DNA from: Hyphomicrobiales bacterium | Lineage (GTDB): Bacteria > Pseudomonadota > Alphaproteobacteria > Rhizobiales > Rhizobiaceae | DNA length: 64,000 nucleotides | Reading direction: 5' to 3' | Assembly (NCBI GenBank): GCA_900468625.1 | Contig: UBUL01000001.1 | Span: forward strand, 89,385-153,384 | Part shown: one piece after another, positions 36,436 to 45,101 of the stretch | How the letters are laid out: every line of letters starts with the position of its first letter | How positions within the stretch are numbered: the stretch's first letter is position 1 | Made by a program: the position numbers and the translations under genes | The notes under the pieces: generated by a model | Database searches by the model: none | Seen by the model: only the letters and a program-made list of their open reading frames with translations | Told to the model about the DNA's origin: nothing

Positions 36436-37197
36436 CTATCGCATCTGCGTCGGGCTAGTCCCGGTCAGCCTGCGGAACATAGCAATAAAGGCCGACGTAT
36501 TGCTGTAGCCCAATTGCGTTGCGATCCGGTGCACAGGCTCGCCTGCCTCAGTCAGTGACAGCGCGGCGACAAGCTTTAGTCGCTGCCGCCACTCGTTGAA
36601 AGAAAGACCGAGATCGTTCTGGCACCGGCGCGACAAGGTACGCTCGGTCGTCCCCATCCTGCGCGCCCATTCCGCGAGGGAATGCCGGTCGCCGGGGTCG
36701 GCCTGCAACGCATTGAGTATAGGGCCGAGCAGCGGATCGTCTGAAAGCGGCAGGTAGCTCTCGCAGCGCGGTGCCAGACGAATCTGATCGATCAAAACCT
36801 GTGCAAGCCGTAAATCCTCGGCTGTTTCCGGTATGGTGACATCGCGAGCCGCGAGATCGGCGAGGATCGCCTTCAATAGTGGACTGAGACTGAGCGTCGT
36901 GGGTCTGTTCGGCAGATCGATGCAGAGCGAACGTTCGACATAGACGGTTACATAGCGCAGATCATGCTTGTTATAGGCGCCATGCATCGTATCCGGTGGC
37001 AGCCAGATGGCATAATGTGGCGGCGACAGATAACGTACACCCTGAATGTCGAACTCGCAGACGCCGATAAGCGCATAATTGAGCTCGCCCCAAGGCTGGC
37101 TCTTGTTTGGAAAAACCGTGCCCGCCTTATAATTCTCGGTTCGGAAAGAAACCGGGGTCGGCGGATCGCCCTCGATGCGCGGAGGCCTGACGGACAT
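36436..37197 (-). CDS. AraC-family transcriptional regulator
   Basis: A 253-residue regulator. Residues ~20-110 form a cupin-like sensing domain (LSPPHYAIWLPPDTMHGAYN). The C-terminal ~90 residues hold two helix-turn-helices (SLAEWARRMGTTERTLSRRC and VHRIATQLGYSNTSAFIAMF). It is divergent from an EamA exporter gene, which it probably controls. The start is ATG 37197. Its 3' end abuts a dispersed repeat. Confidence 0.88.
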   Translation of the reverse strand: MSVRPPRIEGDPPTPVSFRTENYKAGTVFPNKSQPWGELNYALIGVCEFDIQGVRYLSPPHYAIWLPPDTMHGAYNKHDLRYVTVYVERSLCIDLPNRPTTLSLSPLLKAILADLAARDVTIPETAEDLRLAQVLIDQIRLAPRCESYLPLSDDPLLGPILNALQADPGDRHSLAEWARRMGTTERTLSRRCQNDLGLSFNEWRQRLKLVAALSLTEAGEPVHRIATQLGYSNTSAFIAMFRRLTGTSPTQMR

Positions 37198-37334
37198 GTC
37201 TTCATTTCGCTACCGTTGTCTTGATCTCGCTATATACCACAATTCGGACAGACGGTAGAAAAGCTTCCGGATGGCGACCTATGCCCGCCTCCTTCATTTC
37301 GTTCTGGGCTAGAAGACGACGAGAGACCATTCAC

Positions 37335-38294
37335 ATGAGCACCCAGCCGAACGCTTCCGCATCCATCGTCAGTGCGGCCGGACTTGCGCCCCTGCTCACC
37401 GTCTTGATCTGGTCCGGCAATACCGTGGTCACCAAGGCATCCGCCGGCGTAATCTCTCCAGGTTCCATCTCCTTCTATCGCTGGCTGCTCGCCTTCGTCG
37501 TGCTCCTGCCCTTTGTCGGCCGGGCGGCATGGCGCAATCGCGAGCTGCTCCGGCAGCACTGGATGAAACTCGCTGCGCTCGGTGCCCTTGGCATGGTGAT
37601 CTATCAGAGCCTCGCCTATGAAGCGGCCAAGACCACCTCGGCCGTCAACATGGGCGTCATGATCGCCTTGATGCCGCTTCTCTCCACAGTGCTCGCCGGC
37701 ATGCTGGCGGGCGAACGGCTCACCGTGGCGAGCCTGATGGGCGGCGCCATCTCGCTGATCGGGCTCGTCTATTTGACATCGCAGGGCGATCCGATGCGCC
37801 TTGTGAATGGCGGCTTCCATATCGGTGACGGGCTGATGATCATTGCTGTTCTCTCAAACGCACTCTATGGCGTGATGCTGAGGCGCTGGGCGATGCCGCT
37901 GCCGATGTGGCAGCAGCTTTTCTGGCAGATCGGCTTTTCGACCCTGTTGCTCATCCCGATCTTCCTAATGGGCGATATCTCGCCGGTCACCACGGCCAAT
38001 CTGCCCCTGATCCTCTACGCGGCGATCCCGACCTCGCTTGTCGCGCCGCTCTGCTGGATGATCGGCATCCACAGGCTTGGCGCGAGCCGCACCTCGTTGC
38101 TGATCAATCTGCTGCCCATCATCGTTGCAGCACTGGCCTGGGCGCTGCTTGGCGAACAGCTGCATTCCTATCATGCCATCGGCGGTGCGCTTGCCCTCAT
38201 CGGCGTCGGCCTCGGCTTACGAAAGGCCCCGACGAAAGCTGACCAGACGACGTCTGCGGCAGATGGGACTAGCTGGGAGGCCGAGGAAGCCTGA
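37335..38294 (+). CDS. EamA/DMT-family exporter
   Basis: A 319-residue inner-membrane transporter with ten predicted helices and two EamA repeats (VLIWSGNTVVTKASAGVISP early, AALAWALLGEQLHSYHAIGG late). Relatives export amino acids or drug-like metabolites. Substrate unknown. The start is ATG 37335, since the longer frame from 37221 adds a charged non-membrane extension overlapping the promoter region. It is divergent from the AraC regulator, a common regulator/exporter pair. Confidence 0.87.
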   Translation: MSTQPNASASIVSAAGLAPLLTVLIWSGNTVVTKASAGVISPGSISFYRWLLAFVVLLPFVGRAAWRNRELLRQHWMKLAALGALGMVIYQSLAYEAAKTTSAVNMGVMIALMPLLSTVLAGMLAGERLTVASLMGGAISLIGLVYLTSQGDPMRLVNGGFHIGDGLMIIAVLSNALYGVMLRRWAMPLPMWQQLFWQIGFSTLLLIPIFLMGDISPVTTANLPLILYAAIPTSLVAPLCWMIGIHRLGASRTSLLINLLPIIVAALAWALLGEQLHSYHAIGGALALIGVGLGLRKAPTKADQTTSAADGTSWEAEEA

Positions 38295-38326
38295 CCGGCG
38301 CTCCGAGAGCCCTTTCCTTTCGCCCG

Positions 38327-38359
38327 CCCTTCGTTCTACCATACCCTTCGTTCTACCAT
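38327..38359. repeat. Tandem 17-bp repeat before the GntR gene
   Basis: CCCTTCGTTCTACCAT occurs at 38327-38342 and again at 38344-38359, separated by one base. It ends 33 bases before the GntR start, where an autoregulatory operator or promoter would lie. Confidence 0.6.
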
Positions 38360-38392
38360 GAGCGAGTCCCCATAAGCGAAGAGGAAGCGAGC

Positions 38393-39115
38393 GTGCGCAT
38401 AGCCCTGGAACCGGTGTCCTCCAGAACGACGATCCAGGAGAGCGTCTATCAGCAGCTCAGAAATGCGCTTATGGCCGGCAATTTCGATCCCGGCCAGACG
38501 CTGACCATCGCCTCGCTGGCCGAAACCTTCGGAACCAGCAACATGCCGGTGCGCGAGGCGCTGCGCCGGCTCGCGGCTGAAAATGCGCTGGAGGTCGCAG
38601 CCAACGGTTCGGCCCGCATCCCGATCGTCACGCTTGCCCGGCTGAACGATCTTTGCCGCGCCCGCATCGCCGTCGAAGGTCTGGCTGCCGAACTCGGTTT
38701 TCCGAACCTCACCGTCAGCGACATTGAGGCGCTCGAGCGTATCGCCAGAGAGCAGCATGTGATCGGTCGCGGCGCCAATGTGTATGACCTCATGGCCAAG
38801 AACCAGCAGTTTCATTTCACCGTCTACCGCGCCTCCGGCTCAGAGGTGCTGCTGCAGTTGATCGAGACCCTGTGGCTACGCTTCGGCCCGTACATGCGCA
38901 TGCTCTCCGCCTCGGTAGAGCCTTTGATGCGCAACGGCGAACTCGATCCCGCCGGTGAGCACGTTACCATCGTCAATGCGTTGAAGGCGGGGGACTTCGC
39001 CGCCGCCCGCGACGGTATCGTCGCCGACATCAGCCGCACCCACGAAATCCTGCAGGATTACTGTCCGGCCACGCAGGATGAGCCGCGCAAGGGCTCAAGC
39101 TCCGGTCGCCGCTAG
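38393..39115 (+). CDS. GntR-family (FadR subgroup) regulator
   Basis: A 240-residue regulator. The winged helix-turn-helix covers residues ~10-75 ([20 protein letters not shown]) and an all-helical FCD effector domain follows ([27 protein letters not shown]). It starts at GTG 38393 after GAAGAGGAAG. A tandem 17-bp repeat lies just upstream. It precedes and probably controls the class V aminotransferase and aldolase genes, whose promoter has a repeated TGATCAAA box. Confidence 0.88.
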   Translation: MRIALEPVSSRTTIQESVYQQLRNALMAGNFDPGQTLTIASLAETFGTSNMPVREALRRLAAENALEVAANGSARIPIVTLARLNDLCRARIAVEGLAAELGFPNLTVSDIEALERIAREQHVIGRGANVYDLMAKNQQFHFTVYRASGSEVLLQLIETLWLRFGPYMRMLSASVEPLMRNGELDPAGEHVTIVNALKAGDFAAARDGIVADISRTHEILQDYCPATQDEPRKGSSSGRR

Positions 39116-39166
39116 CTTCCTCCAAAAAACAGGCGGAGGAATTTGGTTGAACCTTAAAGTATTTTG

Positions 39167-39182
39167 TGATCAAATGATCAAA
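39167..39182. promoter_or_regulatory. Tandem TGATCAAA box upstream of the aminotransferase
   Basis: TGATCAAA occurs twice in a row, so the two palindromic TGATCA cores lie 8 bases apart, less than one helical turn. It is 37 bases before the aminotransferase start and is a plausible site for the adjacent GntR regulator. No binding evidence can be read from sequence. Confidence 0.4.
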
Positions 39183-39218
39183 ACTGAGATTTCAATCCCC
39201 GTTCAGAGCGAGATCCCC

Positions 39219-40499
39219 ATGAGCTCCTCCCCTTCCGCATCGCAATTCGCCGGCCACAACAGTTTCCCGATTGATGAGATCCGCGCCATGTTTCCGGCCA
39301 TTCGGAAGGCTGGCGATTTCGTCTTTCTCGACAATGCGGGCGGGGCGCAGGTGCCGCAGACAGTGGTGGATGCGGTTGCCAACCACCTCATCGATTTCAA
39401 TGTCCAGCGCATGGCAAAATACCAGCATAGTCAGGGCGTCGACCGCAATCTGGAAGAAGCGCGCGAAAGCGTCGCCATGCTGGTCAACGCCTATCGCCCG
39501 GAGGAAATCTCCTTCGGCCAGAACGCCACCTCCTTCATCCGCCTTGTCAGCCTCGGCATTGCCAAGCTGCTCGGCGAGCGCAACGAAATCGTCGTCACCG
39601 ATATGGATCACGATGCCAACATCGCCACCTGGATGGCGCTGGAAGCCGACGGCGCCAAGATCGTCTGGTGGCGCATGCGTGAGGACGGCGCCCTGCATGT
39701 GGAAGACCTGAAGCCGCTGCTGAACGACAGGACCCGGCTCGTCGCCTGCACCGTCACGGCCCACTCCATCGGTACGATCGTCGATGTCGCAGCCGTCTGC
39801 AAACTGGCCCAGGCGGCCGGCGCCGAAACCTTCCTCGATTGCGTTCATTACGGACCGCATGGCCTGATCGACGTGCAGGCCTGGGGCTGCGATTATCTCG
39901 TCTGCTCCGGCTACAAGAATTTTTCGCCGCATATGGGCTTCCTCTGGGGCCGCTACGACGCGCTGGTCAAGCTTCCCACATTCAAGGAAAACTTCATTCC
40001 GGACGTGCCGCCCTACAAGATCGAAGTCGGCACCTTCACCTATGAAAATGTCGCCGGCATGAATGCCGCGGTCAAATATCTGGAAGGTCTCGGCCGTCGC
40101 TTCCTGCCTGATGGCAACCATAGCCGCCGCCAGGCGCTTGCCGCCGCCATGGGCGCGATCCGCCAATACGAGCTGATGCTGTCACGCGAGATGATCGCCG
40201 TTCTCAAGCGCCACGGAGCTACTATCTACGGCATCTCCGACGAGAACCGCCTGGAGCAGCGCGTACCCACGATCTGTTTCAACATGCCAGGCATCACGCC
40301 GCAGGAATTCGCCGATGAGATGGGCAAACGGCGCATCGGCCTGCGCGATGGTCACATGTTTGCCCCGCGCCTGATGAAGCGCCTGGGCCTTTCCATGGAA
40401 ACGGGTGCCATCCGTGTGTCGCTGGTGCATTATAATAAGGTCGAGGAGATCGCCCGGTTCGATGCGGTCCTGACCGAGATCATGGCGCGGCGCAGGTAA
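39219..40499 (+). CDS. Class V aminotransferase (cysteine desulfurase-like)
   Basis: A 426-residue PLP enzyme of the class V fold. Cofactor Lys233 sits in [12 protein letters not shown], preceded by the phosphate-binding region ([11 protein letters not shown]) and the Asp/His block [12 protein letters not shown]. It belongs to the cysteine-desulfurase-like subgroup that is not part of the isc or suf systems and whose reaction is unknown. The start is ATG 39219. An upstream in-frame ATG at 39174 lies inside the operator-like box. It is flanked by a GntR gene and an HpcH-type aldolase gene, so it looks catabolic rather than biosynthetic. Confidence 0.83.
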   Translation: MSSSPSASQFAGHNSFPIDEIRAMFPAIRKAGDFVFLDNAGGAQVPQTVVDAVANHLIDFNVQRMAKYQHSQGVDRNLEEARESVAMLVNAYRPEEISFGQNATSFIRLVSLGIAKLLGERNEIVVTDMDHDANIATWMALEADGAKIVWWRMREDGALHVEDLKPLLNDRTRLVACTVTAHSIGTIVDVAAVCKLAQAAGAETFLDCVHYGPHGLIDVQAWGCDYLVCSGYKNFSPHMGFLWGRYDALVKLPTFKENFIPDVPPYKIEVGTFTYENVAGMNAAVKYLEGLGRRFLPDGNHSRRQALAAAMGAIRQYELMLSREMIAVLKRHGATIYGISDENRLEQRVPTICFNMPGITPQEFADEMGKRRIGLRDGHMFAPRLMKRLGLSMETGAIRVSLVHYNKVEEIARFDAVLTEIMARRR

Positions 40500-40654
40500 G
40501 CCGCGCCTGTGAGCGGTGGCGGCGCCCGAACAACTCCGCCACCGCAAATGCCTCCGTGCCACAGTTGTTTAGAACTCAAAGCAGATTGCCGTTCCGCAGT
40601 TGTATCTTTCGGTCTATCCCTCGCGGGAAGAGCCATTGAAATAAGAGGATGACG

Positions 40655-41431
40655 ATGAGCGATTTCCGCCGGAACTGCATCGAGCAGAAGCTTCTCATCG
40701 GTACGTTTGCGGCTATCCCGCATCCAGTCGCCATCGAAGTCACGGCAGCCGCAGGCGTCGATTTCCTTTGCATCGACTGGGAGCATTCGCAGATCGGCCG
40801 CGAACGTATCGAGGATCTGATCCGCGCCGCCGATGTCCATCGCGTTCCCGCCATGGTCCGCGTACCGGGACATGCGGCGGAAGATATTGCGGCCGTTCTG
40901 GATGCAGGTGCTGCGGGCGTTCTCGTGCCTCGTGTTTCGACGGCGGAGCAGGCTCGCGCCGCCGTGAAGGCTACCCGCTACCCCCCGCTCGGCACACGCG
41001 GTGTCGGCCCTGGCCGTGCTGCGGCCTATGGCTACCGCATTCCGGACTATCTCGCCAAGGCCAATGACGAACTGCTGCTTGCGATCCAGGTCGAAACGGC
41101 CGAGGGGCTTGCCAATGTCGCCGAGATCGCTGCAGTCGACGGCATCGACCTCATCTTCGTCGGCCCTGGCGATCTGTCGGTTTCGATCGATGCGATGGGT
41201 CCTGCGGGCACGGACAGGCTCGATGCCGCGATCAGATCAATCACGCAAACGGCTTTGTCCGCCGGCCGCGCGGTCGGCATCTTCCGTCCTTCATCGGATG
41301 ATATCGGCGCATGGTCGGAAGCAGGCATAAGCTTCTTCATGCTGGCAAGCGACACGATGTTTCTAGGCGCCAGCCTGGCCGCCGGGGTTGATGCTGCAAG
41401 AGCGGGCAGACGGGGCGGCGGGAGGAAATAA
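40655..41431 (+). CDS. HpcH/HpaI-family aldolase
   Basis: A 258-residue class II pyruvate aldolase. Family motifs are FLCIDWEHSQ with the catalytic His, PRVSTAEQARAAVKATRYPP, QVETAEG with the metal-binding Glu, and FVGPGDLS with the metal-binding Asp. These enzymes cleave 4-hydroxy-2-oxo acids to pyruvate and an aldehyde. The exact substrate is unknown. The start is ATG 40655 because AAGAGG is 6 bases upstream. The ATG at 40649 touches that site. It follows the class V aminotransferase after 155 bases. Confidence 0.88.
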   Translation: MSDFRRNCIEQKLLIGTFAAIPHPVAIEVTAAAGVDFLCIDWEHSQIGRERIEDLIRAADVHRVPAMVRVPGHAAEDIAAVLDAGAAGVLVPRVSTAEQARAAVKATRYPPLGTRGVGPGRAAAYGYRIPDYLAKANDELLLAIQVETAEGLANVAEIAAVDGIDLIFVGPGDLSVSIDAMGPAGTDRLDAAIRSITQTALSAGRAVGIFRPSSDDIGAWSEAGISFFMLASDTMFLGASLAAGVDAARAGRRGGGRK

Positions 41432-41497
41432 AGCTGATTTTTATCAGATGCTTATCTCAAAGGAATGGCAACGTGAAATCGAGCGGGGAGGCAGACT

Positions 41498-41511
41498 TTT
41501 TAAGCTTAAAA
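41498..41511. promoter_or_regulatory. Catabolic-regulon palindrome, site A
   Basis: TTTTAAGCTTAAAA, a perfect 14-bp palindrome 114 bases before the aminotransferase start. Variants occur at 46720, 54212, 62060 and 62190 in front of other genes of this block. This copy defines the consensus. Confidence 0.75.
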
Positions 41512-41625
41512 TTTGTCCTTGAAATACAGTTGTTTTTGGATAACCATTCGAAATTGAGGGGTGCCCGACTGAGAGCGTCCGCGACCGTTTGAACCCCTCA
41601 GCACCGAATTCCCAGGGGAAATTCC

Positions 41626-42834
41626 TTGTCTCTTCTGCCGCAGCATAACTTGCCGAACGCAATATCAGGCCGCGATGCCCTCGAAGGTATTCGCGCCCAG
41701 ATCCGCGACATGCGCACCGACAATATCGCCGTGCTGGCCAAGCGCGCCCGCGAGCTCGGCGGCGTCATTCCGCTCTGGTTCGGCGAAGGGGATATCGTAA
41801 CGCCAGAGTTCATCCGCGATGCCGCGAAGAAAGCGCTCGACGATGGCGCAACCTTCTACGTTCCAAACATGCGCGGATTGGCGACGCTGAACGAAGCCCT
41901 GTCGGACTATCAGACACATTGGCATGGCCGCCCCATCCCGATCGAGCGCACGACGGTCGCGCCCGGCGGCATGCAGGCGCTCTACATGGCGCTCGAACTG
42001 CTCGTCGATGTCGGCACCAACGTCGTCTACGTCGCACCGCAATGGCCGAACATCCACAACGCCATCCATCTTATTGGCGGCGAGCCCCGCGCTGTATCGC
42101 TCGATTTCGATACCGACTGGCGGCTCGATCTCGACAAGCTTTTCGCCCGCTGCGATGCCCGCACGCGCGCCATCTTCCTGTCGACGCCCTCCAATCCGAC
42201 GGGCTGGACAGCCTCGCGCGAGGAGATGCAGGCGCTGCTCGACTTCAGCCGCCGCACCGGCATCTGGATCATCTCCGACGAAGTCTATGCTCGCCTCTAC
42301 TTCGATAGCGAAATCGCGCCGTCGATCCTGCAGGTGGCGGAGGATGGCGACCGCGTGATCGCGATCAACAGCTTCTCGAAGGCCTGGGCGATGACCGGCT
42401 GGCGCGTCGGCTGGCTGACGCACCCATCGGCTGTCGCCGATCAGCTGGGTGCCATGACGCAGTATATCAACAGCGGCACATCGGCCATGGTCCAGGCAGG
42501 TGCTGCCGCCGCTCTGCGCGAAGGCGAGCCGCTGGTCGCCGAAATCCGCGGCCGGATCAAGGCCGGCCTCGATCTGGCCTATGAAAAATTGCCCAAGATA
42601 CCGGGCATGATCCTGCCGGAAAAGCCGCGCGGCGGCATGTATGCCTTCTTTGCGCTGCAGGGCGAGCCCGATGCGACGGCACTGTGCGAGCGCATTCTGG
42701 AGACAGCCCGCGTCGGTTTGGCGCCGGGATATCACTTCGGCGAGTCGTCGCGTGCATTCCTGCGCATGTGCACGTTCCGCGAAACCGAACAGATGCGCAT
42801 TGCGCTCGATCGCATGGTCAACGCGATGACATGA
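41626..42834 (+). CDS. PLP-dependent class I/II aminotransferase
   Basis: A 402-residue fold-type I aminotransferase of the aspartate/aromatic group. It has LSTPSNPTGW, the ISDEVYARLYFD block and the cofactor Lys252 in NSFSKAWAMTGWRVGW. It would convert an amino acid to its 2-oxo acid. In this block an aromatic substrate that feeds the indolepyruvate oxidoreductase is attractive but unproven. It starts at TTG 41626 with AGGGGA seven bases upstream. It leads an operon with an amino-acid-type binding protein and permease, and its promoter carries the perfect copy of the block's palindrome. Confidence 0.88.
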   Translation: MSLLPQHNLPNAISGRDALEGIRAQIRDMRTDNIAVLAKRARELGGVIPLWFGEGDIVTPEFIRDAAKKALDDGATFYVPNMRGLATLNEALSDYQTHWHGRPIPIERTTVAPGGMQALYMALELLVDVGTNVVYVAPQWPNIHNAIHLIGGEPRAVSLDFDTDWRLDLDKLFARCDARTRAIFLSTPSNPTGWTASREEMQALLDFSRRTGIWIISDEVYARLYFDSEIAPSILQVAEDGDRVIAINSFSKAWAMTGWRVGWLTHPSAVADQLGAMTQYINSGTSAMVQAGAAAALREGEPLVAEIRGRIKAGLDLAYEKLPKIPGMILPEKPRGGMYAFFALQGEPDATALCERILETARVGLAPGYHFGESSRAFLRMCTFRETEQMRIALDRMVNAMT

Positions 42835-42914
42835 TACGGCCGCCGGTCTGGCGGACGGGAATACCGCGGGTGAGAGGAAAAGCCCGCAGCCATAATCAGA
42901 GGGAGACTAAGAAC

Positions 42915-43712
42915 ATGCCCATTACTCGTCGCAGTCTGCTGGTCCTTGCGACCGCCGTCGGCCTGGCCGGCGGAAGCCACTTAGCGTATGCCGCCGATGT
43001 TCTGAACGTCGGCTCCTATCCGAACAACCCGCCCTTCGAATACAAGACCGCCAATGGCAGCTTCGAAGGCTTCGAGGTCGATATCGTCAACGAAGCGGCC
43101 AAGCGCGCCGGCATGACGACCAACATCGCCGACTACGGCTTCCAGGCCCTGTTCGCGGCAACGAGTTCCAAGCGCATCGACGTGGCGATCTCGTCCATCA
43201 CGATTACGCCGGAACGCCTGAAGTCGCAGTCCTTCACCCAGCCCTATTACGATTCCGACATGGGCGTCGCCGCCAAGGACGGCAGCTCGATCAAGACGCT
43301 TGCCGATCTCAAGGGCACGGTCGTCGGCGTGCTTTCCGGCTCCACGGGTGAAAAATGGGCCAATGACAACAAGGCCGCTCAAGGCTTTGCCGACGTCAAG
43401 GGCTACAACTCGCAGCAGGACATGTTCCTCGACCTCGGCGCCGGCCGCATCGATGCCGTCGTCAGCGATATTCCGGGCATGCAGTATCTCTTCGTCAAGA
43501 CCAAGGGCTTCGCCATCAAGGATCGCATCAAGACCGGCGAACAGTACGGCCTGATGATGACGAAGGATTCGCCGCTCGTCGCCAAGATCAACGATGCGAT
43601 CACCGCGATGAAGAAGGATGGCTCGCTGGAAAAGATCCACGAGAAGTGGTTCGGCAGCAAGGCGCCGGCAGGCTCTTCCACCGTGACTGAATTGCCTATC
43701 CCCAAGGCGTGA
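42915..43712 (+). CDS. Amino-acid ABC transporter substrate-binding protein (family 3)
   Basis: A 265-residue periplasmic binding protein. The leader MPITRRSLLVLATAVGLAGG ends at a likely cleavage site after AYA, and the twin arginines hint at possible Tat export. The mature part shows the family 3 pattern: NPPFEYKTANGSFEGFEVDI, then RIDVAISSITITPERLKSQS. Polar or aromatic amino acids are usual ligands. The start is ATG 42915 rather than the longer frame overlapping the aminotransferase. It sits between the aminotransferase and a permease in one operon. Confidence 0.9.
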   Translation: MPITRRSLLVLATAVGLAGGSHLAYAADVLNVGSYPNNPPFEYKTANGSFEGFEVDIVNEAAKRAGMTTNIADYGFQALFAATSSKRIDVAISSITITPERLKSQSFTQPYYDSDMGVAAKDGSSIKTLADLKGTVVGVLSGSTGEKWANDNKAAQGFADVKGYNSQQDMFLDLGAGRIDAVVSDIPGMQYLFVKTKGFAIKDRIKTGEQYGLMMTKDSPLVAKINDAITAMKKDGSLEKIHEKWFGSKAPAGSSTVTELPIPKA

Positions 43713-43804
43713 TCAAAAGATCATTATTAAAATGAGCTGCGCCGGTCGCAACGACCGGCGTGGACGTGAGAAATCATATCTTCGTCCTGCACACGGGAGC
43801 GCCG

Positions 43805-44479
43805 ATGTCTTTCGTCGATACCTTCTTCAATACCGACGTCATGATTTCGGCCTTCCCGCAGTTGGTGCGCGGGCTCTGGATGACCATCGCGCTCGGCGTG
43901 GTCAGCATCCTGATCGGCGTGACCGTCGGCCTCGTCATCAGCCTGATCCGCCTCTATGCACCCAAGCCTTTGCAGCTTCTGACGATCGCCTATATCGACA
44001 TCATGCGTGCCATGCCGATGCTGGTCGTGCTGATCCTGATCTATTACGCCCTGCCCTTTGTCGGGATCAGCTTTTCCGCATGGTGGTCGGCGATCCTCGG
44101 CTTTTCCATCGTCCTTGCCGCCTATTCGGCGGAAGTCTTCCGCTCGGGCATCGAAAGTGTGCCGCGCGGCCAATTCGAGGCGGCCGCAGCCCTCGGCATT
44201 CCCTTCCTGATCACGCTCTACAAGGTCGTGCTGCCGCAGGCGGTCCGCATCGTCATCCCGCCGACGACGAGCAACTGCGTCTCCATGTTCAAGGATACGT
44301 CGCTCGCTTCGACCGTGGCACTGCCCGAATTGCTCAAGGAGGGGCAGAACGCACAAGGCTTCTATGCCAATCCCTCGCCGCTGATCATGGCCGCACTGAT
44401 CTACATCATTCTGCTTTGGCCGATGGTGCGCCTCGTCAGCGTGCTGGAAAAGAAATTCAAGAACGAGCGCGCCAGATAA
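43805..44479 (+). CDS. Amino-acid ABC transporter permease
   Basis: A 224-residue inner-membrane permease of the HisM/GlnP family with about five helices (LVRGLWMTIALGVVSILIGV at the start). The EAA loop that contacts the ATPase is FEAAAALGIPFLITLYKVVL. The start is ATG 43805, since the frame upstream is not membrane-like. It follows the binding protein by 92 bases. No ATP-binding gene of this class accompanies it, so it must borrow an ATPase encoded elsewhere. Confidence 0.9.
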   Translation: MSFVDTFFNTDVMISAFPQLVRGLWMTIALGVVSILIGVTVGLVISLIRLYAPKPLQLLTIAYIDIMRAMPMLVVLILIYYALPFVGISFSAWWSAILGFSIVLAAYSAEVFRSGIESVPRGQFEAAAALGIPFLITLYKVVLPQAVRIVIPPTTSNCVSMFKDTSLASTVALPELLKEGQNAQGFYANPSPLIMAALIYIILLWPMVRLVSVLEKKFKNERAR

Positions 44480-44488
44480 GCGCCACCA

Positions 44489-45004
44489 TCAATCGAAATC
44501 GGTGCCCGACAGATGGTTGCTCACCGATGATTTCACCGCGCCGATATCCCGCCACAGCTCCCTGACGATGGCGGGATCGACATCCGCCATCATGTCACGC
44601 AGCCAGCCTTCATGGGCCGCAGCCATGGCGCTGAACGACGTCTCGCCCTTCGCCGTGAGCTTCGCGACCGTCACGCGCCGGTCGCCATCGGGCGTCACGC
44701 GCTGCACAAGGCCGTCCGCTTCCAGCCGTTCGACCAGCCCCGTGACATTGCCGTTGGTGACCATGGTGCGCTTCGACAGCTCCCCAAGGCGCAACCCCTC
44801 GCGCTCGCGATAAAGCTGCGCCATCAGATCGAATTGCGGCAGGGTCGCCCCGAACTCGTTGCGCAGCCGGCGCCGGATTTCCTGCGAGATCAGCTTCGTG
44901 GTCGACAGCATGCGCAGCCAAAGCCGCAGCTCCAGCTTTTTGCCTTCCTGCGCGCCCTGGACGATGATCTCCAGATCAACGATTGCACTTTCGGACTCTG
45001 CCAT
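44489..45004 (-). CDS. MarR-family regulator 1
   Basis: A 171-residue winged-helix regulator. The recognition region is LSKRTMVTNGNVTGLVERLE and the wing DGDRRVTVAKLTAKG is typical. Relatives that control aromatic catabolism (BadR/HpaR type) are released by phenolic or CoA-thioester ligands. It lies 97 bases downstream of FAD oxidoreductase 1 on the same strand, and a TTTGA-N4-TCAAA palindrome in that gap is a likely autoregulatory site. The start is ATG 45004. It is convergent with the permease gene. Confidence 0.88.
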   Translation of the reverse strand: MAESESAIVDLEIIVQGAQEGKKLELRLWLRMLSTTKLISQEIRRRLRNEFGATLPQFDLMAQLYREREGLRLGELSKRTMVTNGNVTGLVERLEADGLVQRVTPDGDRRVTVAKLTAKGETSFSAMAAAHEGWLRDMMADVDPAIVRELWRDIGAVKSSVSNHLSGTDFD

Positions 45005-45061
45005 GACGTCGCCTCGATCTATCGTTCCGCATCGCTCATCTGAGCGATCTAGGGGACGATA

Positions 45062-45075
45062 TTTGAAATGTCAAA
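45062..45075. promoter_or_regulatory. Candidate operator of MarR regulator 1
   Basis: TTTGAAATGTCAAA is a 5+4+5 inverted repeat 57 bases upstream of the MarR gene on its strand. It differs from the TTTTAAGCTTAAAA family, so MarR 1 and MarR 2 may recognise different sites. Confidence 0.5.
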
Positions 45076-45101
45076 GGTTTGGGCGTCAAGTCGTATGAGG
45101 G

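Noticed and set aside
41434..41447. CTGAT-TTTT-ATCAG hairpin after the aldolase gene as a terminator
   Set aside because: The stem is only 5 bp and no T run follows it, so it is too weak to call.
41555..41600. TGAGGGGT and ACCCCTCA before the aminotransferase as an attenuator
   Set aside because: The 8-bp arms are perfect but the loop is 30 bases and no T run or leader peptide is seen. Chance cannot be excluded.
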